Source: Verrucomicrobiaceae bacterium UBA7681 (GTDB taxonomy: Bacteria; Verrucomicrobiota; Verrucomicrobiia; Verrucomicrobiales; Verrucomicrobiaceae). From it: 64,000 nucleotides of DNA. Made by a program: the position numbers and the translations under genes. Position 1 is the stretch's first letter, and each line of letters begins with the position of its first letter. The stretch is taken from contig DLGZ01000004.1 in assembly GCA_002482965.1 (NCBI GenBank), positions 5,720 to 69,719 of the forward strand, given 5' to 3'. The notes beneath the pieces are model-generated. The model was not told the origin of the DNA and searched no databases. It worked only from the letters and a program-made list of their open reading frames with translations. Of the stretch, positions 15,871-24,977 are shown piece after piece.

Positions 15871-18164
15871 AAAATCAGTGCATAGGCACCGCTGCTGCCT
15901 TTCTGCGAAGCAGCAAGAATCCAGCGCATAAGCGCCAGTAAAATAAGCCACACCCCTGCGGATGCGGCGATGACCCAGGTGTTTTTGTTCAGCAGCAGGC
16001 TCCACTCAGCCAGCGGAGAGTCCTCGCCAAAGCGAAAGAATCGCAGCTTTCCATCAAGGTGCCGCAGATTCTGCCGCACTTCGGGATTCAAGGGATCCAG
16101 CAACTGCGCACGCTGGTACCACAGGGCTGCACGCCCCATGTCCTCCTGCCGGTAGCGAGCGTTCGCTATGAGGGTGAAGACCGCAGAACTCAAGGCGGGC
16201 GGCTCCTGCTTGGTGAGTGATTCGCCGAGGTATTGCGCCTGCGTGAACTTGCCTTTTTCCAGGGCCTCGCGTGCCTGCTGATAAAGTTCGTCAGGGGAAG
16301 CATCTGCGGCACCTGCATTGAGTGAGAGCATGGCCAGCGTGGCGATGCAAATGGCAGTGCGTTTCAGCAGCGGTGCCAATGTGGACAGGATGCGGCTGCG
16401 CTCTCCTGCGCCAAGCTCTTGTCCTGGGGATGGCGCTGCAGTGAAACTTTGGGTCTCATAACGGCTGATGATCTGCTGCAGTTCCTCGTCCTTCACTCCA
16501 CCCGGCTGGCTGCGGTGGATGAAGTGGGCGGCGCGCTGGAGGAAATCACGATCCGCGAGATTGCTCTCCTCCAGACCATGCCACAACTGCTGCAGTTCAC
16601 CCCGCAGTCCGCTCGTTGCTTCTGCGCGCCGGCGGCGAAACCACGTGAACAGGGTTGCCAGAATCACAAGGGCCGCTGGAATCGACTGAATGGCCCAAAA
16701 ACGTGTGCTGGTGGTGAGAGGTGCGTTGACAGCGGCGGTGCTCAGCCACTGTGCCTTGGCCGGAATCTTCATCAGGATGTCGCTGATCTGCGGCTTGGGC
16801 TGCTGCACGGGTGGCGGCTTGGGGGACTCCACTCCGCCACTGCTTTCCACACCCACGGCAGCGGCCACCACCGTGCCGGGCTTGATCCGCATCGCAATCG
16901 GCGGGGTGCGTGCTGCGATGTATTTCTTCTGCGTAGGGCTGAAGTAGCTCAGCTCAAACGGTGGCAGTTCGGTGTGCACTTTTTCCGGCACAAAGATCAT
17001 CGAATAACCGATGCGGCGCTGCAGGGTGGGCGTGAGGTTGGGATCGATCGGGCCGTCCACATTGTAGCGCCTCGGCGGGTAGGCCTTCCAACCTTCAGGC
17101 GGCATGAGTCCGGGTGCATTGAGCGCTTCGAAATTGCCCGAACCGTCGATGGTAATGTCCACGGCCAGCGGATCACCCACACTGAGCTCATTGGGGGTGG
17201 CGGTGGCGCTGATGCTGAAATCACCAACGGCACCGCTGAAGTTTGCGGGTTTGCCCTCGGCCGGAAGCGGCAGCACTTTGATCTTCACCTCCTGGCTTTT
17301 GACCACCTGTTTGCGTGGCTCCACGCCGCCCATGATCATGCCAAAAGGCAGGCCGCGGTTCATCTGCCTCTGGGTGGTTTCGTCATAAACCTCGTACAAC
17401 AGCTCACAAGTCGCGGGGCCCACTTTCAGATCGCCCGCGTGGAGTGCTGAGAGCGTGCTGCGATAGGTGATGACCATGTAGTCGATCTCATTGATGCGCT
17501 GCGGGTTCTGGTCGGCCTGCTGGGGAAAGCGGGCGATGGCAAAATCACTTTTGTTCACTTCGATCAGGCCGACACGGCGCAGCATCACACTGCCGCGCGG
17601 TACGTATAGGCTGGCACTGATGGGAACCACCTCGCCCTGATAGACCTCTGTCTTGCCGACTTCGATCTGAAACAGCGGTATGCTGGCATCTTCGGCTGCA
17701 GTGGGAGCGGTGGTTGGAGATTCACTGACGATGAGGCGGACCTCGTTGGTTTTGAGAATCTCTCCATTCACGAGCACCTCCTGCGGCGGAATGACAAACT
17801 CGCCGGGTTCGGTGCTGGTGACACCCCAGACGAACTGCGAGGAGATGGTCTGCTGGGCGCCTTGAATATCGATTTTCTGCCGGGTGGCGAGTGAGGAACT
17901 CATGCGGACTTGCACAGGAAGTCGCAGTTGCGGCTCGCTTTGCAGGCTGCCGTTTTGTATGCTGATGACATAACTGACCTCCTGGCCGGTGTGTGCGTGG
18001 TCTGGCTGGATATAAGCACGCACCGTGGCTGCGGAGGCGCTGGTGATAAGAAATGTCAGAAACAGCAGCGCCTGCAGCAAGCTGGATTGAGGACTGATAG
18101 TCCAGGGACCGGCCATGACTGCGGGCCGTGTCTGGCTTGAGGTGAGATGGAGGCTTTGAATCAT
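15567..18164 (-). CDS. batD: BatD-BatE fusion protein (BatD, TPR and SH3)
   Basis: An 865-residue envelope protein. It has a signal peptide near 28-46, then the BatD beta-sandwich region (about 47-440; AYIQPDHAHTGQEVSYVISI, PVSISASLYVPRGSV-like blocks) and a transmembrane helix near 490-510. At about 605-625 a second signal-like hydrophobic stretch ends in AGAADA. It is followed by a TPR segment (ELYQQAREALEKGKFTQAQYL), two further helices near 735 and 770, and an SH3-like end (about 790-865). The internal signal-like stretch plus TPR-SH3 matches a BatE protein joined to BatD. It is the last gene of the moxR-bat operon, 56 bp after batB-batC. Confidence 0.85.
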   Translation of the reverse strand: MIQSLHLTSSQTRPAVMAGPWTISPQSSLLQALLFLTFLITSASAATVRAYIQPDHAHTGQEVSYVISIQNGSLQSEPQLRLPVQVRMSSSLATRQKIDIQGAQQTISSQFVWGVTSTEPGEFVIPPQEVLVNGEILKTNEVRLIVSESPTTAPTAAEDASIPLFQIEVGKTEVYQGEVVPISASLYVPRGSVMLRRVGLIEVNKSDFAIARFPQQADQNPQRINEIDYMVITYRSTLSALHAGDLKVGPATCELLYEVYDETTQRQMNRGLPFGMIMGGVEPRKQVVKSQEVKIKVLPLPAEGKPANFSGAVGDFSISATATPNELSVGDPLAVDITIDGSGNFEALNAPGLMPPEGWKAYPPRRYNVDGPIDPNLTPTLQRRIGYSMIFVPEKVHTELPPFELSYFSPTQKKYIAARTPPIAMRIKPGTVVAAAVGVESSGGVESPKPPPVQQPKPQISDILMKIPAKAQWLSTAAVNAPLTTSTRFWAIQSIPAALVILATLFTWFRRRRAEATSGLRGELQQLWHGLEESNLADRDFLQRAAHFIHRSQPGGVKDEELQQIISRYETQSFTAAPSPGQELGAGERSRILSTLAPLLKRTAICIATLAMLSLNAGAADASPDELYQQAREALEKGKFTQAQYLGESLTKQEPPALSSAVFTLIANARYRQEDMGRAALWYQRAQLLDPLNPEVRQNLRHLDGKLRFFRFGEDSPLAEWSLLLNKNTWVIAASAGVWLILLALMRWILAASQKGSSGAYALIFSILGLLLFIPSATFAAIRPVPGDRVKDVMVVTAREVSAYTSATVTSGSVIALPPGSQVRLLEKRGAWSYVEVPSGDEHVRGWVESATYTPLWPWDMGLLP

Positions 18165-18220
18165 TCGAGCTTGGGAATTTCGTTCGTCCTTCTGGCTTCG
18201 TCACTGCCGGCGCATGCAGC

Positions 18221-20215
18221 TCACCAGTCTTTCTTGTTCGGCGGCGGGGTGTGGTAGCGGTTGGTCAGCGGTGCAGTGATCTCATCCATGTATTGACGGA
18301 GGTAGCCTTCGGCCTCGCCGGGAGTAAAGCCGGTCCGTGGATTGCGTTGATCGGAGGGCGTGCCTTTGGCCGTTTTTTTACTCTCGTCCCCGCCAGGTTT
18401 CTGCCCTTCTTCACCCTTCTGGCCTTCTTTTTCGCCTGGTTCACCGCCAGCGGCCTGGAGCCGTCCTTCGGGCAGTTCTTTGGCATCCTTGCCGCCGATG
18501 CCGTCATCCGCTTCCTTCTTTTCGCCTTTGCCTTCTTTTGGCTCCTTGGGTTCAGCTTGACCATCCGGGTCGCTGCCTTGCTTGCCAGCGTCTCCCTCGT
18601 CGCCTTCTTCACCTTCCTGGCCTTCGCCCTTGTCGCCTTTCTGCCCCTTCTGGCCTTTGTCACCTTTTTTGCCCTGTTTTTCCTCCATCTGCTTGATCAT
18701 CTCGCGCAGTTGGGCGCGCATTTTGTCCACGTGACTGCGGTTCTCGCGTAGATCCTTGTTCTCGGGGTCAAGTTCCAGCGCTGCATCCAGATGACGCAGC
18801 GCGTCGGTCCAGCGTTGGAGGGTGATCTTCGGCTGCTGCTGCAGGCCGCGCACGCCTTGATCATAGAGCGTCTGGCCGAGGCCGCGATGGGCGCGTGCAC
18901 GCAGCGACTTGTCCTGCGTGTGGAGTGCTTCGCTGAAGTTCTTGACGCTGCCATCGTAGTTGGTGAGATCATGCTCAGCAGTGGCCAGACCGTAGAAGAG
19001 TTCATTGCGGGAATGCGCATCGAAGTCCTCTCGTTCCAGCAGCACTCCGTAGAGGTCACGGGCTTTTTTAAAATCTCCGTCCTTGAGTGCTTTGAGCGCA
19101 TCATCAGGCGTGGGGCCGCTGGATTGAAACATGAATGCCAGCAGGTCTGACGGACCCGCGGCCTGCGCAGAAGGCGCAGACGCAAAGGTGGCCACAGCCA
19201 GTGCCAGCACGACCGGGCGTGCGGCAGGACGGGGCAGGGCGCTGATGATCCAGGCAAGCATGAGCAGTAATATACCCAGACCAAGGGGCCAGGCAAAGCG
19301 CTCAATCGGCTTCGAAGTCTGCCGGTTGGCAGACTCCTGCTCGGTCAGGCGATCGAGCACGGGCTGGATGGACTGGCGGTTGAGTGGCTGGGTATCAAGT
19401 TTGAGGAAGCGCCCGCCTGTGCCGGATGCGAGCTGCTTTAGCACGCCGCTTTGCAGCTGTGACCGCACCACATTGCCGGCCTCGTCTCGGATGTAATCAC
19501 CTTCCACCTCAGGATTTGGAATGAGCGTGCCGGTCTCGGTTCCGACACCCACGGTGACGACAACGACACCCGCTGCTGAAAGGCGCTGGATGTAGGAGGC
19601 CAGGTTGGCGTCGGCATCCCCGCCGTCGCTAAAAATGACCAGCGCGTAATTGCTCTTTGGCAGGCTTTTGATGGCACGCAGGGTCACATCCAGCAGATCG
19701 GCCAGATTACTCCCCCCCCATTCGATGATCGTGTGGTCGAAGGCCAGCAACGACTCAATGATGGCGTCATGGTCGGTCGTGAGTGGTGCCTGGAGGTAGG
19801 CACGGCCGGCAAAGGCCATCAGGCCGACACGCTCTGCACTGAGCTCCACAACAAGGTCATGCGCAGCCAGGCGTGCTCGCGTGAGACGGTCCGGAGGCAC
19901 ATCCCGCGCCAGCATGGAACGCGAGGTGTCGATGGCGATGAAAATGTTGCGCCCCTTGTCAGGAATCTCGAGCTTTTGCTCGCCCCATCTCGGCTGGGCG
20001 ACGGCAACGATAATGCACGCCATGGCCATGATGTACAAAACATACACAAACCATGAGCGCCACAGGGAGCGGCCCATGACGAGTGCTGGCCGCAGACGCG
20101 CCGCCGTGAACAGACGTTCTGCCTTGGAACCATGCGCATCCACCAGCAGCTTCAGTCCCACCAGCGCGGGAATGATCAGCAGGAACCAGAGCAGGTGTAG
20201 GTGGGCAAAGCTCAT
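18221..20215 (-). CDS. batB: BatB-BatC fusion: VWA membrane protein with TPR and charged tail
   Basis: A 664-residue protein. Two N-terminal helices (about 5-22 and 56-72) precede a VWA domain with the MIDAS motif DTSRSM and the later metal residues in FSDGGDAD. A third helix is near 312-330. A second signal-like stretch (ALAVATFASAPSAQA) follows, then TPR repeats (about 345-500), which matches BatC fused to BatB. The end is an extreme low-complexity Lys/Gly/Glu region with collagen-like G-x-K spacing (about 515-640). It starts 5 bp after the batA stop. VWA and TPR parts suggest a scaffold at the inner membrane. Confidence 0.87.
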   Translation of the reverse strand: MSFAHLHLLWFLLIIPALVGLKLLVDAHGSKAERLFTAARLRPALVMGRSLWRSWFVYVLYIMAMACIIVAVAQPRWGEQKLEIPDKGRNIFIAIDTSRSMLARDVPPDRLTRARLAAHDLVVELSAERVGLMAFAGRAYLQAPLTTDHDAIIESLLAFDHTIIEWGGSNLADLLDVTLRAIKSLPKSNYALVIFSDGGDADANLASYIQRLSAAGVVVVTVGVGTETGTLIPNPEVEGDYIRDEAGNVVRSQLQSGVLKQLASGTGGRFLKLDTQPLNRQSIQPVLDRLTEQESANRQTSKPIERFAWPLGLGILLLMLAWIISALPRPAARPVVLALAVATFASAPSAQAAGPSDLLAFMFQSSGPTPDDALKALKDGDFKKARDLYGVLLEREDFDAHSRNELFYGLATAEHDLTNYDGSVKNFSEALHTQDKSLRARAHRGLGQTLYDQGVRGLQQQPKITLQRWTDALRHLDAALELDPENKDLRENRSHVDKMRAQLREMIKQMEEKQGKKGDKGQKGQKGDKGEGQEGEEGDEGDAGKQGSDPDGQAEPKEPKEGKGEKKEADDGIGGKDAKELPEGRLQAAGGEPGEKEGQKGEEGQKPGGDESKKTAKGTPSDQRNPRTGFTPGEAEGYLRQYMDEITAPLTNRYHTPPPNKKDW

Positions 20216-20220
20216 GACAA

Positions 20221-21249
20221 TCAGGTGGCGACAGGCTCAGGGGCCGAGTGCAGAACGGTCAACGACAGCAGCAGCGCAAGAAACAACGCGATGGCGGAAA
20301 CAGCCAGCGGCCAGGGGAACAGTTCTTCGGTTTCGATGATCTTGTGATGTTCGATCTTGGTTTTTTCCAGCTTGTCGATGGTGCCAAACACATCGCTGAG
20401 TGAGCTGAGATTTTGCGCCATGTAGAACTGCCCGCTGCCAATGGCTGCGACTTCTTTGAGCGTTCCTTCATCAAACAACTGCTGTCCGACCGGGGTGAAT
20501 GTGCCGCGTCTGGGATCGGGGATGCTGTGAATGCCCGGTGTGCCGATGGCAATGGTGTAGATCTTGATGCCGAGAGTGGCGGCCAGCTTCGCCGCGTCCT
20601 GCGGGCTGAGGCGGCCGGAATTGTTCGCGCCATCCGTCAGCAGCACGATGACTTTGCTCGGTGATTTTTCACGACGCATGCGGTTGGCGGCGGACGCGAT
20701 GCCGGACCCGATGGCGGTGCCATCACCCACGCGTTGGGTTTGCACGCGGTCGAGATTGTTGATCAGCCAGTCGCGGTCGAGCGTGAGCGGGCAGGGGAGG
20801 TAGGTTTCACCGGCAAAGGCCACAATGCCGATTTTGTCGCTGCGGCGGCCTTTGATGAAGTCCGCCATCACTCGCTTGGCCGCCGTGAGGCGGTTCACGG
20901 GCTGCCCGCCGATGTAGAAGTCTTCGATCAGCATCGACAGCGAGACGTCCACCGTCAGCATGATGCTGATGCCCTCGGCTTTTTCCTCTTCGTAGGACAG
21001 GATTTTCTGCGGTCGTGACAGCGCCAGAATGCCGAAGGTCAGGCTGATCAGAATGAGTCCAAACACAAAGCCCCCGAGGCTGTTGCGCGCCGGCCTGCCC
21101 AGATCACGCAGCAGGGATGCGGTGGGGAATTTGATCGCCGCCCGTTTGCCACGTGCACCTCGCAACAGGCCCATCAGCGGCACCAGAGGCAGCAGCGCCA
21201 GCCACAGTGGGTGCAAAATTTGAATTTCAGGAAGGCCCGGGATCGTCAT
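20221..21249 (-). CDS. batA: BatA VWA domain membrane protein
   Basis: A 342-residue protein with the BatA layout: an N-terminal helix and basic loop, a second helix (GGFVFGLILISLTFGILAL), a VWA domain with intact MIDAS (DVSLSM, then LLTDGANNSG), and a C-terminal helix (about 320-335). Relatives in Bacteroides are tied to aerotolerance; in this lineage the role is not established. Its start overlaps the stop of the DUF4381-like gene by 4 bp, indicating translational coupling. Confidence 0.88.
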   Translation of the reverse strand: MTIPGLPEIQILHPLWLALLPLVPLMGLLRGARGKRAAIKFPTASLLRDLGRPARNSLGGFVFGLILISLTFGILALSRPQKILSYEEEKAEGISIMLTVDVSLSMLIEDFYIGGQPVNRLTAAKRVMADFIKGRRSDKIGIVAFAGETYLPCPLTLDRDWLINNLDRVQTQRVGDGTAIGSGIASAANRMRREKSPSKVIVLLTDGANNSGRLSPQDAAKLAATLGIKIYTIAIGTPGIHSIPDPRRGTFTPVGQQLFDEGTLKEVAAIGSGQFYMAQNLSSLSDVFGTIDKLEKTKIEHHKIIETEELFPWPLAVSAIALFLALLLSLTVLHSAPEPVAT

Positions 21250-21806
21250 GGTTTCTCCTCCTGCATGCGTGCGATCGCCTGATCAATGAGCATGGTCGAT
21301 TCCTCCTCCGTACGCGGAGCTGGCATGAACGAGATGTCATCACACAGATGCGCCACCGGCTCAAACCGTTCGCGCCACATGCCCTGGGAACGCGGCACCG
21401 GCATGCCGGGCTTCAGGTCCATTTTACCCTCGAACAATTCGCGTGTCGTTCGGGCTGGCGCTGGCACGGAGTAGCGCTCCTGCAGGTAGCGCCGCAGGAT
21501 CTGCGAAATCTTATGACTCATGTCCTGCGGCGGGATGGATTGAATGCGTGTGCGCAGATCATTCAACGCACGAAAGGCCGCACTCCACGGCTGCCGCAGC
21601 GGCGCTGATGGTGTCTCTTTCGGACGGACCAGCAGCCAGACGATGAGGGAAATCAAGAGACACAGCAGCAGCAGGGCCGCCCAGGGAATCCACCACGGGG
21701 GCGGCAGTTGTACGCTGTCTGGCGGTGGCAGTTCAGGATGCGGCAGCGGTTCCGGCCCCTGGAACTGCGCCAGCAGGATTTGCATGACGAACAGAGTGGG
21801 CTTCAT
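21246..21806 (-). CDS. DUF4381-like membrane protein of the moxR-bat operon
   Basis: A 186-residue protein with a signal-like N-terminus, a Pro-rich stretch, a transmembrane helix (about 40-62, WAALLLLCLLISLIVWLLV) and a cytoplasmic helical domain (LNDLRTRI, ISQILRRYLQERY). The position between DUF58 and batA and the layout fit DUF4381. It overlaps both neighbours by 4 bp. Confidence 0.75.
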   Translation of the reverse strand: MKPTLFVMQILLAQFQGPEPLPHPELPPPDSVQLPPPWWIPWAALLLLCLLISLIVWLLVRPKETPSAPLRQPWSAAFRALNDLRTRIQSIPPQDMSHKISQILRRYLQERYSVPAPARTTRELFEGKMDLKPGMPVPRSQGMWRERFEPVAHLCDDISFMPAPRTEEESTMLIDQAIARMQEEKP

Positions 21807-22723
21807 CCACGTTTCCTCCTTTTGCGGGAACGGAAATACGCTTTCAGGGCAGGCGCATAGTCTTCATCAGTGCGCACGGTGATGCGCTCCACACCGCAGC
21901 GGCGCAGCAGGTGCACCAGTGCGTCCTGTCGTTCCATCACGCGTTGTTCATACTGCTCGCGTACCGCCGGATGGGAGGTGTTGACGAGAAATTGCTCCCC
22001 GGTCTCCGGGTCTTCCAGACAGACGCGGCCTGCGTCTGGCAGGGTGATTTCACGCGGGTCCAGGATCTGCGCCGCTATCACATCATGTTTGGCTGCAACC
22101 GCCCGCATGCTTTTCTCCCAGCTTTGATCTGGCGTGATAAAATCCGAAACCACGATCACCAGCGCATGATGGGCGATGCGTTCGAGAGCAAGGTCGAGCG
22201 CGGGCTTGAGGTCCGTGCCGTGCCGCTTCGGTTCGATGTTTAAAATATCACGCAGGATGCGCAACGCATGGGCTGCCCCTTTGCGTGCAGGCAGGTAGTG
22301 TTCGATGCCGTCGGAAAAGAGCATGAGCCCCACCTTGTCCTGGTTTTGCACGGCGCTGAAGGCGAACACCGCCGCAATCTCCGCCGCTCGCTCGCGCTTT
22401 GAGTCTTCCTGGCTTCCGTAATCACCGGAGCCGCTCACATCCACGCAGATCATCACCGTCAGCTCGCGTTCCTCGACATACTTGCGCACAAACGGATCAT
22501 TCATGCGCGCGGTGACGTTCCAGTCGATGAAGCGCACGTCGTCACCCGGCTGGTACTCGCGAAAATCATCAAACTCGATGCCCTGGCCCTTGAAGCGGGA
22601 GTGATACTGGCCGCCTAGCATCTCCTTCACCATGCCGCGCGTTAGCAGTTCGATGCGCCGCACGCGCTTGAGGATGCGCGTGAGTCTGGCGTCGTTGTCG
22701 TTCTGCTCAGTTTCCCGGTTCAC
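21803..22723 (-). CDS. DUF58 domain protein
   Basis: A protein of about 306 residues of the DUF58 family, which contains a degenerate VWA fold and always travels with MoxR ATPases. The family signature FDDFREYQPGDDVRFIDWNVTAR is present. The VWA-like strand ends in CVDVSGSGDYG and keeps the DxSxS form. GTG 22723 is my choice because it lies 13 bp after the moxR stop; the frame continues to an ATG at 22780 inside moxR with unlikely sequence. The start is uncertain. Confidence 0.85.
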   Translation of the reverse strand: MNRETEQNDNDARLTRILKRVRRIELLTRGMVKEMLGGQYHSRFKGQGIEFDDFREYQPGDDVRFIDWNVTARMNDPFVRKYVEERELTVMICVDVSGSGDYGSQEDSKRERAAEIAAVFAFSAVQNQDKVGLMLFSDGIEHYLPARKGAAHALRILRDILNIEPKRHGTDLKPALDLALERIAHHALVIVVSDFITPDQSWEKSMRAVAAKHDVIAAQILDPREITLPDAGRVCLEDPETGEQFLVNTSHPAVREQYEQRVMERQDALVHLLRRCGVERITVRTDEDYAPALKAYFRSRKRRKRG

Positions 22724-22736
22724 GGTGTGGGCAGTG

Positions 22737-23738
22737 TTAAGGAACTGGCAGCTTGTCGAGGAGCGTCTTGACCACATCATCCGTGGTCACTCCTTCCGCC
22801 TCGGCTTCATAAGAAAGCAGAATGCGGTGGCGCAGGATGTCTGGCGCGAGGTCTTTAATATCCTGCGGAATGACGTAGTTGCGGCCGTTGAGGAAGGCCA
22901 GAGCCTTGGCCGCCAGCGCCAGATTGATCGTGCCGCGCGGCGAGGCACCGCAGCGGATGAGCAGCTTCAGATGCGGCGCCAGCGCCTCAGGGTGCCGCGT
23001 CGCATGAATCAGGGCGACGATGTAATCGCGGATCTTTTCATCCATGAACAAGTCATTCACCACCGCACGGCTGGCGCTGATGGCCGTGACATCGGTGACC
23101 TGGCTCACATCCAGTTTCGGTGCCGAAGTGGCCATCGCATCGAGAACCATGCGTTCTTCGACGGGTGTCGGGTAAGTGACGCGGACTTTGAGCAGGAAGC
23201 GGTCAAGCTGGGCTTCGGGCAGCGTGTAAGTACCCTCCTGGTCGATCGGGTTCTGCGTCGCCAGCACCATGAAGGGGTCGGGCAGTTTGTGCGTGTGTTC
23301 TCCAATGGTGACCTGCCGCTCCTGCATGGCTTCCAGCAGGGCGCTTTGCACCTTGGCCGGAGCGCGGTTGATTTCATCTGCCAGCACCAGATTGGCAAAA
23401 ATCGGTCCCAGACGGGGGGTGAAAGTGCCGTCTTTCGGGTGGTACACCATGGTGCCGATGACATCCGCGGGCAGCAGGTCGGGGGTGAACTGAATGCGCT
23501 GAAACTTGGCTTTCAACGCTCCTGACAGCGTGCGCACGGCCAGCGTCTTGGCGATGCCCGGCACACCTTCGAGCAGCACGTGGCCGTTGGTCAGCAGCGC
23601 CACCAGCAGTCGGTCCACCAAAGCGGTCTGGCCGATCAGCACGCGGGCGATTTCGGTTCGGAGCGGAGCCACCCAGAGGGAGGCTTTGGCGATGGCTTCC
23701 TGATCAGGAACAGCAGGGGGGGCGACGGAGTCTGGCAT
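22737..23738 (-). CDS. MoxR-family AAA+ ATPase (first copy)
   Basis: A 333-residue AAA+ ATPase. Walker A is GVPGIAKT (residues 58-65), Walker B LVLADEINRAP, sensor-1 ATQNPIDQEGTYTLPEAQLDRF, and the lid region contains GASPRGTINLALAAKALA. MoxR proteins act as chaperone-like ATPases with VWA partners. It is the first gene of the minus-strand operon, so it probably drives the DUF58, BatA, BatB-C and BatD-E proteins that follow. Confidence 0.93.
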   Translation of the reverse strand: MPDSVAPPAVPDQEAIAKASLWVAPLRTEIARVLIGQTALVDRLLVALLTNGHVLLEGVPGIAKTLAVRTLSGALKAKFQRIQFTPDLLPADVIGTMVYHPKDGTFTPRLGPIFANLVLADEINRAPAKVQSALLEAMQERQVTIGEHTHKLPDPFMVLATQNPIDQEGTYTLPEAQLDRFLLKVRVTYPTPVEERMVLDAMATSAPKLDVSQVTDVTAISASRAVVNDLFMDEKIRDYIVALIHATRHPEALAPHLKLLIRCGASPRGTINLALAAKALAFLNGRNYVIPQDIKDLAPDILRHRILLSYEAEAEGVTTDDVVKTLLDKLPVP

Positions 23739-23854
23739 GTGTGTAAGCGGTACTGGTCAACGGGGGCGTTCCCCACGTCAACCTTCAAGGATCAATGTAT
23801 TAACGCTCCGCAGGCCGGTTTATGTTGCTGGAATTGTAAGACGTTTGGGCTTTC

Positions 23855-24562
23855 ATGGCTTCGATGACCCTCCAAGAACTCCGCGAACAAGTCTGTGAAG
23901 CCAACCGTGCCCTGGAACCCAGCGGCCTCGTGCGCCTGACCTGGGGCAACGTCAGCGGCATTGACCGCGCCTCCGGTTTGTGGGCCATCAAACCGAGCGG
24001 CGTGGATTATTTGCAACTCAAGCCCGCCGACATCGTCGTTCTCGACCTGGATGGCCGGGTCGTGGAGGGCAATCTCCGGCCCTCCTCCGACACCAAGACG
24101 CATCTCGTGCTCTACCGTGAATTTCCCGAGATCGGCGGCATCACTCACACTCACAGCCTGCATGCCACCATGTTTGCGCAGGCTGGTCGCGAGATTCCCT
24201 GCTTCGGCACCACGCACGCAGACCACTTTCACGGCACCGTTCCACTGGTGCGTGCGCTCACACCTGAAGAAGTGGACGAGGATTATGAACATTTCACCGG
24301 CGTCGCCATCGTCGAGCGCCTGCGCGAGCTGAACCTCAGCCCGCTCGAAATGCCCGCCGTCTTGCAGCTCCATCACGCGCCCTTCACCTTCGGCAAAAGC
24401 GCGATGGATTCGCTGAAAAACAGCATCGCCCTTGAAATGTGCGCGCAGATGGCCCTCGGTGCTGCCACCTTGAATCCCACCATGGGCTCGATCCCCGGTC
24501 ACATCCTGGAAAAGCATCATTTGCGCAAACACGGACCGGGCGCGTATTACGGACAAAAATAA
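23855..24562 (+). CDS. AraD-type L-ribulose-5-phosphate 4-epimerase/class II aldolase
   Basis: A 235-residue zinc enzyme of the class II aldolase/AraD family, very close in length and motifs to L-ribulose-5-phosphate 4-epimerase. The phosphate-binding regions are LTWGNVSG and KPSG. SSDT is near residues 77-80. Zinc ligands are in THTH (His98, His100) and LHH (about 173-174), and the C-terminal GAYYGQ is typical. It would interconvert L-ribulose 5-phosphate and D-xylulose 5-phosphate. No araA or araB is nearby, so the true substrate may differ. A start at ATG 23864 is equally possible. Confidence 0.88.
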   Translation: MASMTLQELREQVCEANRALEPSGLVRLTWGNVSGIDRASGLWAIKPSGVDYLQLKPADIVVLDLDGRVVEGNLRPSSDTKTHLVLYREFPEIGGITHTHSLHATMFAQAGREIPCFGTTHADHFHGTVPLVRALTPEEVDEDYEHFTGVAIVERLRELNLSPLEMPAVLQLHHAPFTFGKSAMDSLKNSIALEMCAQMALGAATLNPTMGSIPGHILEKHHLRKHGPGAYYGQK

Positions 24563-24579
24563 CCTCTCCCCATCTACCG

Positions 24580-24825
24580 ATGAAAATCCCCCAACCACTT
24601 TCCGCCCTTTGTTTTCAGCGCCAGTTTCTGCTGCCGGGCATGCTGGCTGCACTCCTCCTGACTGGCTGTTCCAGCGAAAGAAGGGACCGGCTCTGGCAGA
24701 CCTTGGATCCGGCCGGTTACAAGCATTCCCATAGCGAAAGCTTCAACGGTGCCAGGGCCGTGCGCGCTCCGGAGTCCAGAAAGAATACAGAGAACGGTGA
24801 TATACCGTTGGACCTCGATCAATAA
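24580..24825 (+). CDS. Small lipoprotein
   Basis: An 81-residue protein with a clear lipoprotein signal: basic n-region, hydrophobic core and lipobox LLTGC (Cys near residue 28). The rest is polar and has no known motif. It starts 17 bp after the AraD-type gene and may be cotranscribed with it. The frame is open further upstream, but the lipoprotein signal fixes the ATG at 24580. Confidence 0.6.
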   Translation: MKIPQPLSALCFQRQFLLPGMLAALLLTGCSSERRDRLWQTLDPAGYKHSHSESFNGARAVRAPESRKNTENGDIPLDLDQ

Positions 24826-24977
24826 AAACAGAGCTGGAATGGCTGTGCCACTAAGCGGTTCGGCCCTATTAAATAAAGCATGGCTTAGTTGGGGGGCTTT
24901 GTTTCGGCCTCTTATGTTTGTGGGTGATCAGCCCCATATCGCCGGATTCGCTTCATTCGCCGCCCTCACCTGACCAG

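Noticed and set aside
16419..17450. 343-residue plus-strand ORF inside batD-batE
   Set aside because: The His- and Gly-rich composition is typical of an antisense shadow, and the opposite frame is a clear BatD.
18251..18751. Phe/Leu-rich plus-strand ORF that looks like a transporter
   Set aside because: It is the complement of the Lys/Gly/Glu collagen-like tail of BatB-BatC.
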